The notes: a model not told the origin generated them from the letters alone. Counted from the first letter of the stretch, positions 23,385 through 34,595 are shown. The stretch is DNA of 64,000 nucleotides from Bedellia somnulentella (GCA_963576735.1 OY755170.1:26148875-26212874); one strand, 5' to 3'. Program-made: numbers and translations.

Positions 23385-23583
23385 TCTTATATATATAAAA
23401 GAAAGTCGTGTTAGTTACACTTTTTATAACTCACGAACAACTGAACCGATTAAACTGAATATTGATTGGGAGGTAGCTGAGAACCAGGAAAAGGACATAG
23501 GATATATAATCACGCTAAATACCGTAGGGTGTAAGCAGTAAAAATATTTAACACCATCGTACGAAGCCGGGGCGGACCACTAG
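23385..23583 (+). mobile_element. non-autonomous Helitron, 199 bp
   Basis: It starts TC (TCTTATATATATAAAAGAAA) after an A and ends GGGGCGGACCACTAG before a T. These are the 5'-TC, 3'-CTAG and A|T insertion rules of Helitrons. It aligns along its length with 37144-37344. The GAAGCCGGGGCGG block precedes the end, as in lepidopteran Lep1-type elements. No Rep/helicase. Confidence 0.85.
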
Positions 23584-24376
23584 TACAGGATATTTATAAC
23601 ATAACCAAAGTTAAGGATAGACTTGCCCTTCGATTTGAAATTAAAAAAGCTTTTCTGATTATGTTTTGTTTCTAGCACAATTCAATCAAAACTTGTTCGA
23701 GCTACAAGTAAATATAGACATGATATTGTTTGTGTCTTTTATGAAACCTGTTATGTAATGTGGTTTCTCGGCTTACAGTAGTAGGGTACAGATCTTTTGT
23801 TTAGATAAGAGGGTGGTAGCGAGTTTTTAAAATCTTTTACTTTGGAGAGGTTATCATCGTTAAATATGATCTCATCATCTTAAATTTTTTCAGACTCAAA
23901 TTGAAGAGCTATTTTTTGTGTCTGTATATGCTAAATTTTCGGGGTTGTTGTCACGAGTACAGGTTTTTTTATATATTGGATGCTTTTTTACACATTAACC
24001 GTGAAGTAATAACTGAGAAACCACACTTTCAAGGTTTTAGCGCACTATTAAAATTTATATGTAATTGTTTAAATATTTTTGAAAGTTCGTGTACTTTGCT
24101 AATTTTATTACACGGTAAGCCATACCATTTCAAATTCCCTACAACTTTCTAATAATAGACGAAGTGATGCAACAAGAAACGGGCGAAACGGGATCATTTA
24201 TTTTGGAGTGGCAGCCACGTACTCCGGTACAGTGAGTTAAGCTTCCACAAGGTCGACCTAGCTCTTGATGAAGGTCACAGCAGTGAACATGCACTTGATA
24301 GGATGAGGGAATCTATTTTTATATAGCTGAAACGTAATGGTCAGTTATATCTAAGAATGAAAACTTAAAAATGCAT
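23584..24376. other. intron sequence, nothing recognised
   Basis: AT-rich. A GC-richer segment at 24165-24300 (GGGCGAAACGGGATC, GGTCGACCTAGCTC) is not explained by any family seen here. Confidence 0.35.
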
Positions 24377-24605
24377 ACTTAGAATGTTATACCCCTTTCT
24401 ACCCAAGGTTGTCGTAAGAGGCGATTAAGGCCTTTTAAATGGTTTTTGGGCGATTCGGTTGGCGACCCATCACCAACGATACCTTATTTCTACCTTTTTG
24501 TCCCCTATCAACTACCAAATGTGGCTGAGGAGTTTCTAGCTCTGAAGCTCTGACTACCCCTTTTTTTGTTTGGGATTTATGGCCGTGAGTATATGTATGC
24601 ATGTT
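24377..24605 (+). mobile_element. SINE-A, head truncated
   Basis: From ACCCAAGGTTGTCGTAAGAG to GGCCGTGAGTATATGTATGC. The GTGTAGTG head is missing. Confidence 0.85.
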
Positions 24606-24761
24606 TTGTATTTATAAACATATGCAATGCAATTATGTAATTTATCAAATCTTTATACTGTGGATAAACATAAATGGCTGCATTACGTGCAGTTTCTTTC
24701 GAATGTCGTGTAAAAGCAAATTAAGAATGGTATTTTTAGACTTCAAAGCAAAAGGAGACCC

Positions 24762-25016
24762 TAAGGGCCGGCGCTGACTGCCGGCATGGCATGGCAAAGG
24801 ATTTCGGTACAGATATAGCATTTTTAATCTTATTACCATGCGTATAGAATTCATTTTGACACAACGATGCCGAGGGAGGCCGCGGTAGGACAGAACGTCG
24901 GCATCGTTTTGTCAAAATGAAGTAAAATGAATTCTATACTCATGGTAATAAGATTAAAAATGCTATATCTGTACCGAAATCCTTTGCCATGCCATGCCGG
25001 CAGTCAGCGCTGGCCC
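24762..25016. repeat. large foldback repeat, arms about 115 bp
   Basis: Left arm 24762-24878 contains CCGGCGCTGACTGCCGGCAT and GGATTTCGGTACAGATATAG. The right arm 24898-25016 is its near-complete inverse with one short insertion (AGTAAAATGA). The loop is only about 20 bp and GC-rich. The outer ends AGGGCC/GGCCCT are complementary. Likely a hairpin-type MITE; target duplication not resolved. Confidence 0.9.
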
Positions 25017-25165
25017 TAACTAAAAGAACATGCCGTAGACGTTGATGAAGTTAGGTCACAATATTGAGCGGCCGCGTTATGTAAGTTTGCAGGCGAGCCG
25101 AGTGTTGTTTGTAGGAAAGTGTTATATCTACAAAGGAGTAGGCATATCTTTATATTACTTATAAT

Positions 25166-25242
25166 GAGGCTGAGGAGTTTCCAGCTCTGAAGCTCTCGCT
25201 ACACCTTTTTGGGATTTAAGGCTGTATAGTATGTATGTATGT
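25166..25242 (+). mobile_element. SINE-A tail fragment
   Basis: GGCTGAGGAGTTTCCAGCTC, CTCGCTACACC, GGGATTTAAGG, then GTATGTATGTATG. Confidence 0.75.
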
Positions 25243-25519
25243 ATCATATGATAACTTTAAATAATATCGCTGTATATTACAATACGAGTATGCTTCGTCT
25301 ACGCGTTGCTCAAAACATCAACGGTTAAGGCAGTATTAATTTAATATAGTACACTTTTGAACACTTTTATAAATAGTTTTTTAACTACGTTTACGATTGA
25401 TATCTTTAAAACTGGATACAAAGCCTTTAGCTGTTTTTAAAAGAAAAGAGAGAATACAAAAGTCTTTTCATGAGTTCATAAACACTTTACCCACATTTGG
25501 AAGACTAGATCTTAGAATA

Positions 25520-25670
25520 ATTTTGAATGGAAGTGTGTTTATGAGTGGGGAACACCACCGGTTTTCATGCAGGAGGCATGAGTTCAAATCTTCAATGTTT
25601 CTTTCTTAAGTCATATGTGTGGTTTACAAATGCAGGTTGTAAACGGTGGCGGAAACAAACATATGTAAAA
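25520..25670 (+). mobile_element. diverged SINE-B head region
   Basis: CATGAGTTCAAATCTTC resembles a degraded B box, followed by CTTAAGTCATATGTGTGGTT and TTGTAAACGGTGGCGG, which match the SINE-B body order. Very diverged. Confidence 0.5.
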
Positions 25671-25727
25671 AAAACTCGGTTAAAATTCTATTGTTGTCAA
25701 AATTATAGTCAAGCTATTAATTCATTA

Positions 25728-25870
25728 TCAGGGTAGAGCGAGGCCACTTACTACGATCTTTAGAAACCTCTTGCCTCCCTCACACTTATCATTCTTCGCA
25801 AAAATACTCTTTTATTCCCCTAACTTCGGACTTCTGCCTTTCTAAGAAAATTATTACAATCTGGTCTTCA
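25728..25870 (-). mobile_element. RTE-like LINE fragment, degenerate
   Basis: CAGGGTAGAGCGAGGCCACTT, ACGATCTTTAGAAACCTC, CTTCGGACTTCTGCC follow the minus-strand RTE order. The CTTGCCTCCCTCACACTTAT spelling is nearer subfamily b. Confidence 0.6.
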
Positions 25871-25920
25871 AACGTCATGCGTGGCTGTCTGTTTTATTTT
25901 ATCTGATAAATTATAACACT

Positions 25921-25989
25921 AAGTCGGCTCCAGTTACTTGCGGGAAGAAAGGGGTTAGTGTTAGTGCTCTTCTAAGCCGACACTACACA
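25921..25989 (-). mobile_element. SINE-A head fragment
   Basis: GCGGGAAGAAAGGGGTTAGTG, then CTTCTAAGCCGACACTACAC. Only the head third remains. Confidence 0.65.
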
Positions 25990-26289
25990 CTAAATATAAA
26001 AACGATTTTTTTTAATGTTATGTCATAGTTACCGGTTATTTGATAAATTTTTCATTATATTCATAATGAAAGTTAACCCCAGACTATTTTTAAAGCAAAC
26101 CTATTTGGAATTGAAGTGATGCTAGGAAATTATAAAAAAGATGAAAGATGGAAAGCTTCAGGATGAGATGAAAATTGGAATTACAATGCCAGGATGGTGT
26201 ATAAAATTTAAAATTTTTTCTGACGCGAAAAGCTATTCATTTTTCCCGGCATTTCCGTCGCAATTAGAAGGTTCAGCATAGCTAGTACT

Positions 26290-26425
26290 TACGTATGTAC
26301 TAGCCTTTTAACTAGATATCGCGTGTGTAAAACAGACATCTCTTACGAACTTACTTAGTATCGTATACTGCCATCTCTTTCTATCGATATCCTGACGTTA
26401 AAATAGCACTCGTGCTAGTCCTCCT
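26290..26425 (-). repeat. short MITE-like repeat, copy 1
   Basis: Its complement matches 30545-30705 over AGAAAGAGATGGCAGTATAC, GATACTAAGTAA and GTAAGAGATG. The ends carry related inverted phrases (ACTAGC...GCTAGT). Copy 2 has clearer termini. Confidence 0.7.
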
Positions 26426-26482
26426 GGTATAAAAAATGTAAGATTGAAGGAACAGGTGTTTATTTACACACTACATACATAT

Positions 26483-26868
26483 CGTCTGCTTACTGGTAAA
26501 ATGTAGTAAATACATATTTTGTTAAACGGAGATATAGGGTTTTCAAAGTTTAAGTTTTTTTTTTACTAACATCTAAATAAGATTTTGCAGAAATTTATTT
26601 AATACATTATTGGAAATTTAACGTTCTTATTTGCGGTAGCATATTAGAGGCCATTTTCTTATAAATATTGTGGAAAAAATATATTATTTTTAGCATGGGT
26701 GTGCACTTATCATATTTGACCTGTAGTTGAGAAATGACCTGTAATTAACAGTCTTATCATTTATTGCGTTTTTCCAGTAGAAAGAGCGTCAAAAATTACA
26801 CATAAATGCATTATTAACTATTTTTTTTGTAAAAAACGCATTTACTACATTTTACCAGTAAGCAGACG
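26483..26868. mobile_element. 386-bp MITE with TSD ATAT
   Basis: The terminal inverted repeats begin CGTCTGCTTACTGGTAAAAT and run perfectly for about 30 bp on both ends. ATAT is duplicated at 26479-26482 and 26869-26872. It was inserted into the tail of an RTE copy: CTACATACATAT lies left of it and ACTCGCGCCATTAC right of it. No coding capacity. Confidence 0.9.
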
Positions 26869-27010
26869 ATATACTCGCGCCATTACTTCCCATTAGAATA
26901 CGCAGACTATCGATCTTCACTTATTACGATCCTGTCAAACCTAGCGCGCTTCATATATATACATCAATCTTTTCATATGTGTCCTTTTATTTTGCACATT
27001 TTCTACGCCA
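26869..27010 (-). mobile_element. RTE-like LINE 3' end interrupted by a MITE
   Basis: ACTCGCGCCATTACTTCCC, AGACTATCGATCTTCACTT, ACGATCCTGTCAAACC, CATCAATCTTTTCATA. Its CATACATAT tail continues at 26471-26482 on the far side of the MITE. Confidence 0.8.
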
Positions 27011-27088
27011 GTAAATTTCAATGCACATTTAGTATAAGAACTCGAGCTGTACCTAAAATGACAGCAAATGATTGCATATATAGATTGT

Positions 27089-27264
27089 CGTGTAGTGCCG
27101 GCTTAGAAGATCACTACCCCATTCTACCCACGGGTGTCGTAAGAGGCGGCTATGGGTTTCTACTATCTTGCCCCTATCAACTTCCAAATGTTGCTGAGGA
27201 GTTTCCAGCTCTGAAGCTCTGGCTACCCTTTTTTGTATTTATAGCCGTGAGTATATGTATGCAT
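27089..27264 (+). mobile_element. SINE-A with internal deletion
   Basis: Head CGTGTAGTGCCGGCTTAGAA, CCCACGGGTGTCGTAAGAGG, then a jump to CTATCTTGCCCCTATCAAC and the tail AGCCGTGAGTATATGTATGC. About 70 bp of the middle are missing. Confidence 0.88.
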
Positions 27265-28119
27265 AATCAAGAGGTATAGATCCATAGGCCCAACTAAACT
27301 ACCCTGTGGTAAAATATAAGTATTAATAGAATATGGTAACTTAAGTAGTGACACGGTGGGCGCCAATCAGGTAGGACATCCGAATCGGATACATGTTAGC
27401 GGGTCAACAAACCTAGCGCCTCAGTGTGGCGCCTCGCCGGCGAATACCGAACAATAAAATGCAGTTTATTCACCTATTAAGACCTCTTTTGGATGCCCTA
27501 CTTTTAACTGTGTCGAATATCCATTACAAACCAATTTTTTTTAAATTATGAGTTTGTTGTTGGATCGTCGGAATACAAAATAAATATTGGATAAGAGTTC
27601 TGAATACTATAACTAAAGTGAAACAAAGTTAAACAAAATAATTGGATTTCATGTTCAAAAATAACTACCTGAATTTCATAAAGATAATAAATAGTGAAAT
27701 AAGAAGAGCAAATTGTAGTGACTCCTATCAAAATAGTCCTAACTAGTATTCTGAAAAGTCCGACTTACACAAGCAACGTATAATTTCGCAGCCGACAAAT
27801 ACAAGCCAGGTACGTTTCTAGTTTCAGAGGGCGAAGGACGAAAACTGTCGAGGTTAATTAAATTCATTTCTCAAAAACATTTCGTCCAAGTTATTACGGG
27901 ATACGTGCTAGTCGCGTAATTAACGATGAATAACATTCATTTTAGCTCATCAACCATTCGTCTAAGAGTTGGAACGATTACATGTTATTTAAGTAGTATC
28001 TAGAATATGAAGGTTGTAGTCATTATATAATTGGACAGTTGATCTCATTCGTTTTAAATACTGTTGATAAACTTTTATTTCCATTTGAAACTAAGGATTT
28101 TTCGTTTCATTTAAATATA
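27265..28119. other. intron sequence, unexplained GC-rich patch
   Basis: A GC-rich patch at 27350-27450 has GGGCGCCAATCAGG, GCGGGTCAACAAACC and GGCGCCTCGCCGGCG. It has neither a clear reading frame nor a second copy. The rest is AT-rich. Confidence 0.35.
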
Positions 28120-28144
28120 GAACAACCCTGAATCAGCACAGCTG

Positions 28145-28270
28145 ATATACGAGGGTGTCCTCAGCCTGCCCTGAATAGGGTGATTTGGTCATAGTCCACA
28201 CGCTAGCCTAGTCCAAGAAGGGAGACTGTAATGACTACCACCGTGATAGTAGCCGGAACCATCAGGTTTA
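28145..28270 (+). mobile_element. possible LINE 3' UTR fragment
   Basis: CTACCACCGTGATAGTAGCCG is the same phrase as the minus-strand motif near 6220-6240. The upstream text CTCAGCCTGCCCTGAATAGG is not shared. Identity of the parent element is unknown. Confidence 0.35.
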
Positions 28271-28468
28271 TTTAACATCCATAGTACAAAATCAACTAAT
28301 GCAACTCTGAATTAATTATATCAATAATTTAATTAGGAAGTCTACTCCCGGGAATCGAGTCCGAGACATCTAACTGTTTTACCACTGCAGCAATAACAAC
28401 CCCGAATCTAACTAATGTATTGGTAAGCTATTAGATCTTAACACCAAAAGGTCTCATTTCTAGAATAA

Positions 28469-28730
28469 CATACATACATATACATACATATACTCACGGC
28501 TATATTTCCCTAGAAGGGGTAGCCAGAGCTAAGGAATTATAAATTCCTCAGCCACTTTTGGAAGTTGAGTGGGGAAAAGATGGTAAAAATAAAGGTTTTT
28601 GGTGATGGGTCTCCAACCGCATCGCCCAAAAATCCAATAAGAAGCCCCAATACCCTTAGTCGCCTCTTACGACACCCGTGGGTAGAAAGGGGTAGCGACA
28701 TTCTAAGCCGGCACTACACGGCTAAAAAAA
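28469..28730 (-). mobile_element. SINE-A, subfamily ACCCACGGG, with TSD
   Basis: Full length with extended CATACATACATATACATAC tail. TCTAGAATAA is duplicated at 28459-28468 and 28731-28740, a 10-bp target duplication. Diagnostic CTTACGACACCCGTGGG. Confidence 0.94.
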
Positions 28731-28872
28731 TCTAGAATAAATATATACATTTACTCTCGCCATTTCTAGAATACCACCAAAAAATGCAAAGAATTGAGAA
28801 TTAAGGTTGGGTTAAGTTGTGAACCGCTTAGAAAGAGATTAGGTCATTTAAGTCAAGAGTATAGTTTTTTTT

Positions 28873-29112
28873 TGCCGTGTAGTGCCGTCTAAGAATGTCG
28901 CTACCCCTTTTTACCCACGGATGTCGTAAGAGGCGACTAAGGGTATTGGGGCTTTTTATTGGATTTTTGGGCGATGCGGTTGGAGACCCATCACCAAAAA
29001 CCTTTATTTTTACCATCTTTTCCCCACTCAACTTCCAAAAGTGGCTGAGAAATTTATAATTCCTTAGCTCTGGTTACCCCTTCTAGGGAAATATAGCCGT
29101 GAGTATATGTAT
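28873..29112 (+). mobile_element. SINE-A, head-to-head with neighbour
   Basis: TTGCCGTGTAGTGCCG to AGCCGTGAGTATATGTATG. It lies 150 bp from the minus-strand copy at 28469, with heads facing, so the two form a long inverted repeat. Confidence 0.92.
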
Positions 29113-29811
29113 GTACGAGTATGGTTTTTAAAATAATAAACACTCATTTTCCCTACCTTGCCCCATAATTTTTCGCTTCATATTGCTAATGGGTTTCTGA
29201 TATTCCCAGCGCAATTTGTATTACCTCCGTTCAATATACATTTACAACCGAATAAGAATGAGATCCTTGGCCGAGATGAAATAGACTTTACGATTAGGGC
29301 CTTTATTGAATAGATATATTCACAAAACACCCTAAATTTACCGCATTATTTGAAATATGAAGCTTTACTTTGTTTGTGCTAGATAGTTGCTAGGCGCCAC
29401 GAAATCGATATAATGCAGAGAATGAATCAAACAACTGATTTGAATACGGCTATGAACAGTAGTTGTGATTTGATTTGATTTGCATTATACATTTGAACTG
29501 ATCACCAGACCAGATTGTAACAGATACACGTCACGTGGAACTAGTATATATCTAAATATATTATACAAGTATCGAAACATAGAACCTTATCACATCATCA
29601 TATTAAACAAAGATAAAAAGCACAATCGCCTGAGTTGTCAGTTTGTATTGCCAAAATATTATACAAATCCGTATTTATTTTTACTCTTGGTGACTGATAA
29701 TTTCCCCATAGTTTTGATAAAAGAAAAACACAGTATTTGCATAACAAATTTGACAAGGTAAAAATTTACCCCAGAGTGAACCTCTACAAAAATGTGTGAA
29801 CAAAACTAAAT
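29113..29811. other. intron sequence, nothing recognised
   Basis: AT-rich; a 93-codon open frame at 29480-29761 has no recognisable similarity. Confidence 0.35.
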
Positions 29812-29982
29812 TACTTACTTATACTCACGCCCGTTATTCCCATTGGGGTAGGCAGCGACTATCGATCGCCACTTAGCACGATCTTGACAAATCTCGTGCT
29901 TCCCTTATATTTGTTATTCTTCTCATACGTGCCATTTTATTGTTCACACTTCGGACCTTCGCCTTTATAAGAACGTTTTCTA
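29812..29982 (-). mobile_element. RTE-like LINE 3' end, subfamily b
   Basis: ACTTACTTATACTCACGCCC, CACTTAGCACGATCTTGAC, TTGTTATTCTTCTCATACG, CACTTCGGACC. Same spelling as copies at 5858 and 34618. Confidence 0.82.
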
Positions 29983-29983
29983 C

Positions 29984-30085
29984 ACACATACATACATATA
30001 CTCACGCCATTATTTCCCATTGGGTTAAGCAAAGACTATCAATCGCCACTTTGTACGATCTCTTCGTTTTCTATCTGGTCCAAAA
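29984..30085 (-). mobile_element. RTE-like LINE 3' end, subfamily a
   Basis: ACATACATACATATACTCACG, CCATTATTTCCCATTGGG, CAATCGCCACTTTGTACGAT. It sits immediately beside a subfamily b copy in the same orientation. Confidence 0.82.
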
Positions 30086-30544
30086 AACGTATTACTAAAT
30101 CATTAAATTTAAATTTCAGTTTCAATAAAATAGAAAAGTATTCAATTGACGCAGCACTTGATATGAAATGTCAGTAAATGCCTACATTTTGGCACAACGA
30201 AGCGAATGCAACTTGACATTTAGCTAATAGACTCTCCAACGGTGATTTGCGAAAATGCATATGTTTATATTGGACTGAGGATAAAAGAGCAAATCACTAT
30301 GTTTATACCACATTTAAAGCTTTATTCATGACTGATAGAACTTCGAATGCATTTAAAAGTAGTTTCATTGTCAATTACCTTCGTTTTGAACATTAATTAT
30401 TTGCTAATCTGTCCCTATTTTACGGTTTCTCTCGTCGGCCTTTTCTTGATAAATAATATATTGTCTACTGGAAAAGTTTTTGAAATCAGACCAGTAATGC
30501 CGGAGTTTAGCGAGTTTTAAAATAACTAACTCTTCAGCTTTATT

Positions 30545-30705
30545 ATACTTCAGTATAGCAAGCACGAGCGCTATTTTATCGACACGATAACGGTTAGAAA
30601 GAGATGGCAGTATACGATACTAAGTAAAAGCGTAAGAGATGGCTGCTTTATCCCACGCGATAACTAGTTTAAACACGGCTCGTGCTTGTTCTGCAGAACA
30701 TCATA
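30545..30705 (+). repeat. short MITE-like repeat, copy 2
   Basis: Ends AGCAAGCACGAGCGC and GGCTCGTGCTTGTTCTGC are imperfect inverted repeats. The interior AGAAAGAGATGGCAGTATAC matches copy 1 in inverted orientation. Confidence 0.7.
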
Positions 30706-30769
30706 TGCATATGCATATATCCGTATACGTTTTTGTCTACTAGTGATCAAGGCTTTATTTACGTTTATT

Positions 30770-30875
30770 TTTTTATCTACCACACTTATGACTAAAAAAA
30801 ACACATTGGTGATGAGCCGACTCAGGATTTGAGTCTCGTCTTCTGCATTGTGTTGCCACTAAACTACTAGAGATA
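30770..30875 (-). repeat. tRNA-like SINE head, diverged
   Basis: CACTTATGACTAAAAAAAAC, then B-box complement GGATTTGAGTCTCG and A-box complement CACTAAACTACTAG. The order matches a minus-strand SINE-B head with heavy decay. Confidence 0.5.
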
Positions 30876-31006
30876 TAATATAATGATAAGATAAATAGAA
30901 TAATAATAGAAATGTATATATTCTGGATACAGACTGATTTAGCCATGTAATTTATTTAGAAATAATGTATTGAGTCTGTGTCTGTTGTTTGTCCAAAGTA
31001 AATAAA

Positions 31007-31230
31007 TCTATACTAATATTATAAAGCTGAAGAGTTTGTTTGTTTGAACGCTAGGATCTCAGGAACTACCCAATCAAATTGAAAAAATCTTTTTGTGTTG
31101 GATAGTCCATTTATTGAGGAAGGCTTTAGGCTATATATTATCACGCTGCGACCAACAGGAGCAAACTATCAGCGAATAATGTTGCAAAACCGGGGATAAT
31201 TATTCATACTAAGGCTTCCGTTGTGTGCGC
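31007..31230 (+). mobile_element. Helitron-like 5' end
   Basis: It starts TCTATACTAATATTATAAAG with TC after A, then GAGTTTGTTTGTTTGAACGC, a usual start of lepidopteran non-autonomous Helitrons. Later text (ATATTATCACGCTGCGACCA, GCAAAACCGGGG) fits the family, but no clean CTAG end could be assigned. A related start lies near 31636-31680. Confidence 0.55.
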
Positions 31231-32629
31231 TGCGTAAACGGTTTAAGTTACCCAAAAAAAATGTATTAAAGAATTATTTCTCTTTAAATGATCTAAAAAA
31301 ATGCCCACGACAGTTTATGTCTAACTTTTAAGTTTCACTTACTATAACCATTTTATGGTAAATAAATTTGGTCGAATTTAATGCATAATTGCCATAATGA
31401 TTTATCAACATAATATAAATCTTTATCCAAATAAATATGTTGTTGATTGAGAGTATTTAATTGAGAACAAAATTGTCCTTGACATCACTTAATTTAAATA
31501 AACATCTTAGAAGATAATACAATTTTTAAATTACTCCGTAACAAAATTTACACGCGTGCATGAAGCGCAAGGCAAGACGCTGCGCTGGCCGGCGAGCGAG
31601 GTCACCTGCGCGAGAAGTTTATGTTTAAGCCTTATCCTATAATTATTATAAATGTGAAAGTTTAGATGTTTGTGTGTTTGTAGCTAAATGAAAACTAATT
31701 GACAGAACGTATTTAAAATAAAATTTACAGGAAGACAGATAATGATCCCAATTAACACAATAGGACATTTTTATCCCAGAAAAATTAAGAGATCAATAAA
31801 TTTTCTTAAAAAATGGTTTAACAGACTAAGAATCAATGCTCAGCCGAAACTACTATACTTATAAACTTAAAATTTATAAAGTGAAAAAATTGTGAGGACA
31901 CTATGAAAAACACATTTTTTCTCATCGCATGACAGAGACCCTCAACAGGTCAGTTAAATTTTAAGTTTGACGACGTGAAAGTCTACACTTTTGACAGTAC
32001 GAAGTCTGTGGGGTCAGCGAGTAAATAAATATAGATAAACACTACAATATCAAGTATAATGTCATTAATATTTAGATAAAGCTCGTGCAATCATTGAGGC
32101 CTTACCTACGATACCTATTTGTCCTTCGACTAATTACTAAATTTACAGCAACTATTTAAAGTAAAGTTTAATTGTACTGTTTGTAATATATTTTTTTTAT
32201 AAAAAATGAGTTTTTTTCGTTATGCAAGTCCATTAAACCTTATATTCAGGCAATTAATGGATTGATTGACTGAACGAAATGATACTGAGTCAAAACCAGG
32301 AACCGTTCCTTTTTGCAGGTATAAAGGAAGGTTTTATCGACTATATATCTGAATATCCATTCATTTTACTAAGCTTTTCCCTTTGATAGGGTTTCGCTTG
32401 TGAATGGGAAAGCCAGCCGGGAGTGGTTTGCATTGGCTTCTCGTTTGTACTATGCTTCCGCCGCTCCCCGTTGGCTGGACAGGATAGTAAAATACGGGTA
32501 GAAGCCTCTCAATATTTGTATTATATAAAAATGTAATGGATTATTTCAATCATTATTGACCATCTCAAATTGAATTGAATTATGAGAGGATAAAATTTGA
32601 TATAGATATGGTTGTGGACATTTTTAGCA
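31231..32629. other. intron sequence with small GC islands
   Basis: Two patches stand out: 31552-31618 (GCGCTGGCCGGCGAGCGAGG) and 32395-32480 (AAGCCAGCCGGGAGTGG, CGCCGCTCCCCGTTGGC). Neither gives a recognisable protein or repeat. The rest is AT-rich. Confidence 0.35.
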
Positions 32630-34595
32630 GTCGCTAAGCTAAAAGTAAAATTACGTATTGCAGAGGAAAATTATGAAAATAAGGTTCAAAATATATCAAG
32701 GGAGCCTAAACTATTTTGGAAAATGGTAAAATCCAAACGGCAAAGTCTAATCCAACCGACTATTTGTAAAAATGGAACTGTGCTCTCAAAAGAGGAAAGC
32801 TGTCAGGAATTTTCAGAATATTTCAGTTCCGTGTATGCAACGAGTCCGTCGCGTCTTAGCGTCGCGGACGCAATGGCGGCGGACGTGGCGGCGGAGGGCG
32901 CGGCGGCGCGCGTGCATCTCACCGCGCTCAGCCGCGACGACGTGCGCCGCGCGCTGGCTCGCCTGCCCGCCAAGACGTCGGCGGGGCCGGACGGGATACC
33001 GGGGTTCGTTGTCAAACACAGTCGGGCAGTATTAGAGGAACCACTGTTATTTATTTATAACTAGTGCCTAGCAGAGGCTACGTTCCCGGATAGCTGGAAG
33101 GTGACGCGTGTGGTGCCGGTACCTAAGGGAAAGACTAGTTCCAGAGTTGAAGACTACCGCCCGGTGGCTATTCTATCTGCTTTTGCAAAAGTATTCGAAT
33201 CTGCGTTGCAACAGCGGATATATCGCAAAATATCGGGTATAATGTCAGATTGTCAACACGGTTTTAGGCCCGCGCATAGTACAACTAGCAACCTGTTGAA
33301 CTTCATGTCTCACGTGGTCCCCCATGTCGATTCGGGCAAAAGTGTTGATGCGGCGTACTTCGACTTTAAAAAAGCATTTGACACAGTGGATGGAGATGTT
33401 GTGCTCATAAATTTGGCTAAAATGGGATTCACACCTCATTCCCTTCATCTGTTTGCCAGCTATCTCGGAAATCGACGTCAGTATGTTAGTTTTAATGGAT
33501 ATAATTCTCACGAGTACCCTACCCACTCGGGAATTAGTCAGGGTAGTAACTTGGGACCTTTGGAGTTTTTAATAATGGTTAATGATCTTCCGAAAGTAGT
33601 GAAACACGCGACTTGTCTTCTTTTCGCCGATGACATGAAATTGGTACTACCAATAAACACTCTAGACGATTATGGGAAATTCCAAAGTGACGTTAGTGCC
33701 ATAGACCAATGGAGCCAGGCGAATAAATTGCAACTCAACTTAAATAAATGTGCTACTATCACGTACAGTAGACAACGTGATCCACACCACCAGCAGTACG
33801 AGTTGAGCGGAGTAGTGCTGTCACGGGTGCAGCAAATTAGGGATCTCGGATTTACTTTTAGCTCGGACTTGTCGAATCACATTGTAGACATTTGTAAAAA
33901 AGCATTTAGGACACTCGGATTTGTACTACGTACAACCCGATTGTTCTCGAATATAGATGCTATAAAAGCTCTCTACAATTCACTGGTACGAAGTAAATTG
34001 GAGTTCAATGCGGTCATCTGGTCGCCACATGAAGTGAAATATCGCTCCATGGTGGAGAAAATACAAAATAAATTCATTAGATTTTTATATCTAAAGCTTT
34101 GTGGCGTTTATCCGTACTATCCGTTGATGTACCCTACTCTATTTATTTTGGGTATGGTAGGGTACAACAAACTGGAGGTTAGGAGAGACTTAACTTTATT
34201 ATTGTATTGTTTAAAAATACTTAGGGGAATTATTCATAACCCTAGGATTTTGTCTAAATTACAACTTATAGTTCCTAGTAGTACTCTGAGACGGCGCAGG
34301 GGTAGGTTGTTCGCACTTCCATCGTCGCGGACCAATCTGTCCAGTGAAAATGCTTTTGCTCGTGCATTGAACGCGATGAACCAGGTATCTGAGCGTGTTG
34401 ATATATTTTCGTGCCCGCTGGCTGAATTTACGAAAACTAGTTTGCATTATTTATGTTATGAATAACAGTATATAAGAATCCAGAGTATATGTAGGCTTAT
34501 AAATATTCTGTATAAATCAGTAGTGCAATATAGCTGTATTAGATCTTGTATCTGTAATGGTTATATTTTTGTGTTAATAAATAAATAAATATTTG
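32630..34595 (+). mobile_element. Jockey/CR1-like LINE, 5' truncated, one nonsense codon
   Basis: The reading frame runs to TAA at 34465 and is broken only by TAG at 33062-33064. Visible in order: the linker LFWKMVKSKRQSLIQP; RT motifs LPAKTSAGPDGIPG, VPKGKTSSRVEDYRPVAILS, FRPAHSTTSNLL, AYFDFKKAFDTVD, SGISQGSNLGPLEF and LLFADDMKLVLP; then the post-RT region IQNKFIRFLYLKLCG and RRRGRLFALPSSRTN. The catalytic pair is FADD and the first Asp lies in YFDFKKAFD. The apurinic endonuclease domain is missing. It ends in TAATAAATAAATAAAT (34575-34592). The early stop and truncation make it non-autonomous; the rest of the RT is well preserved, suggesting a fairly young insertion. Confidence 0.9.
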
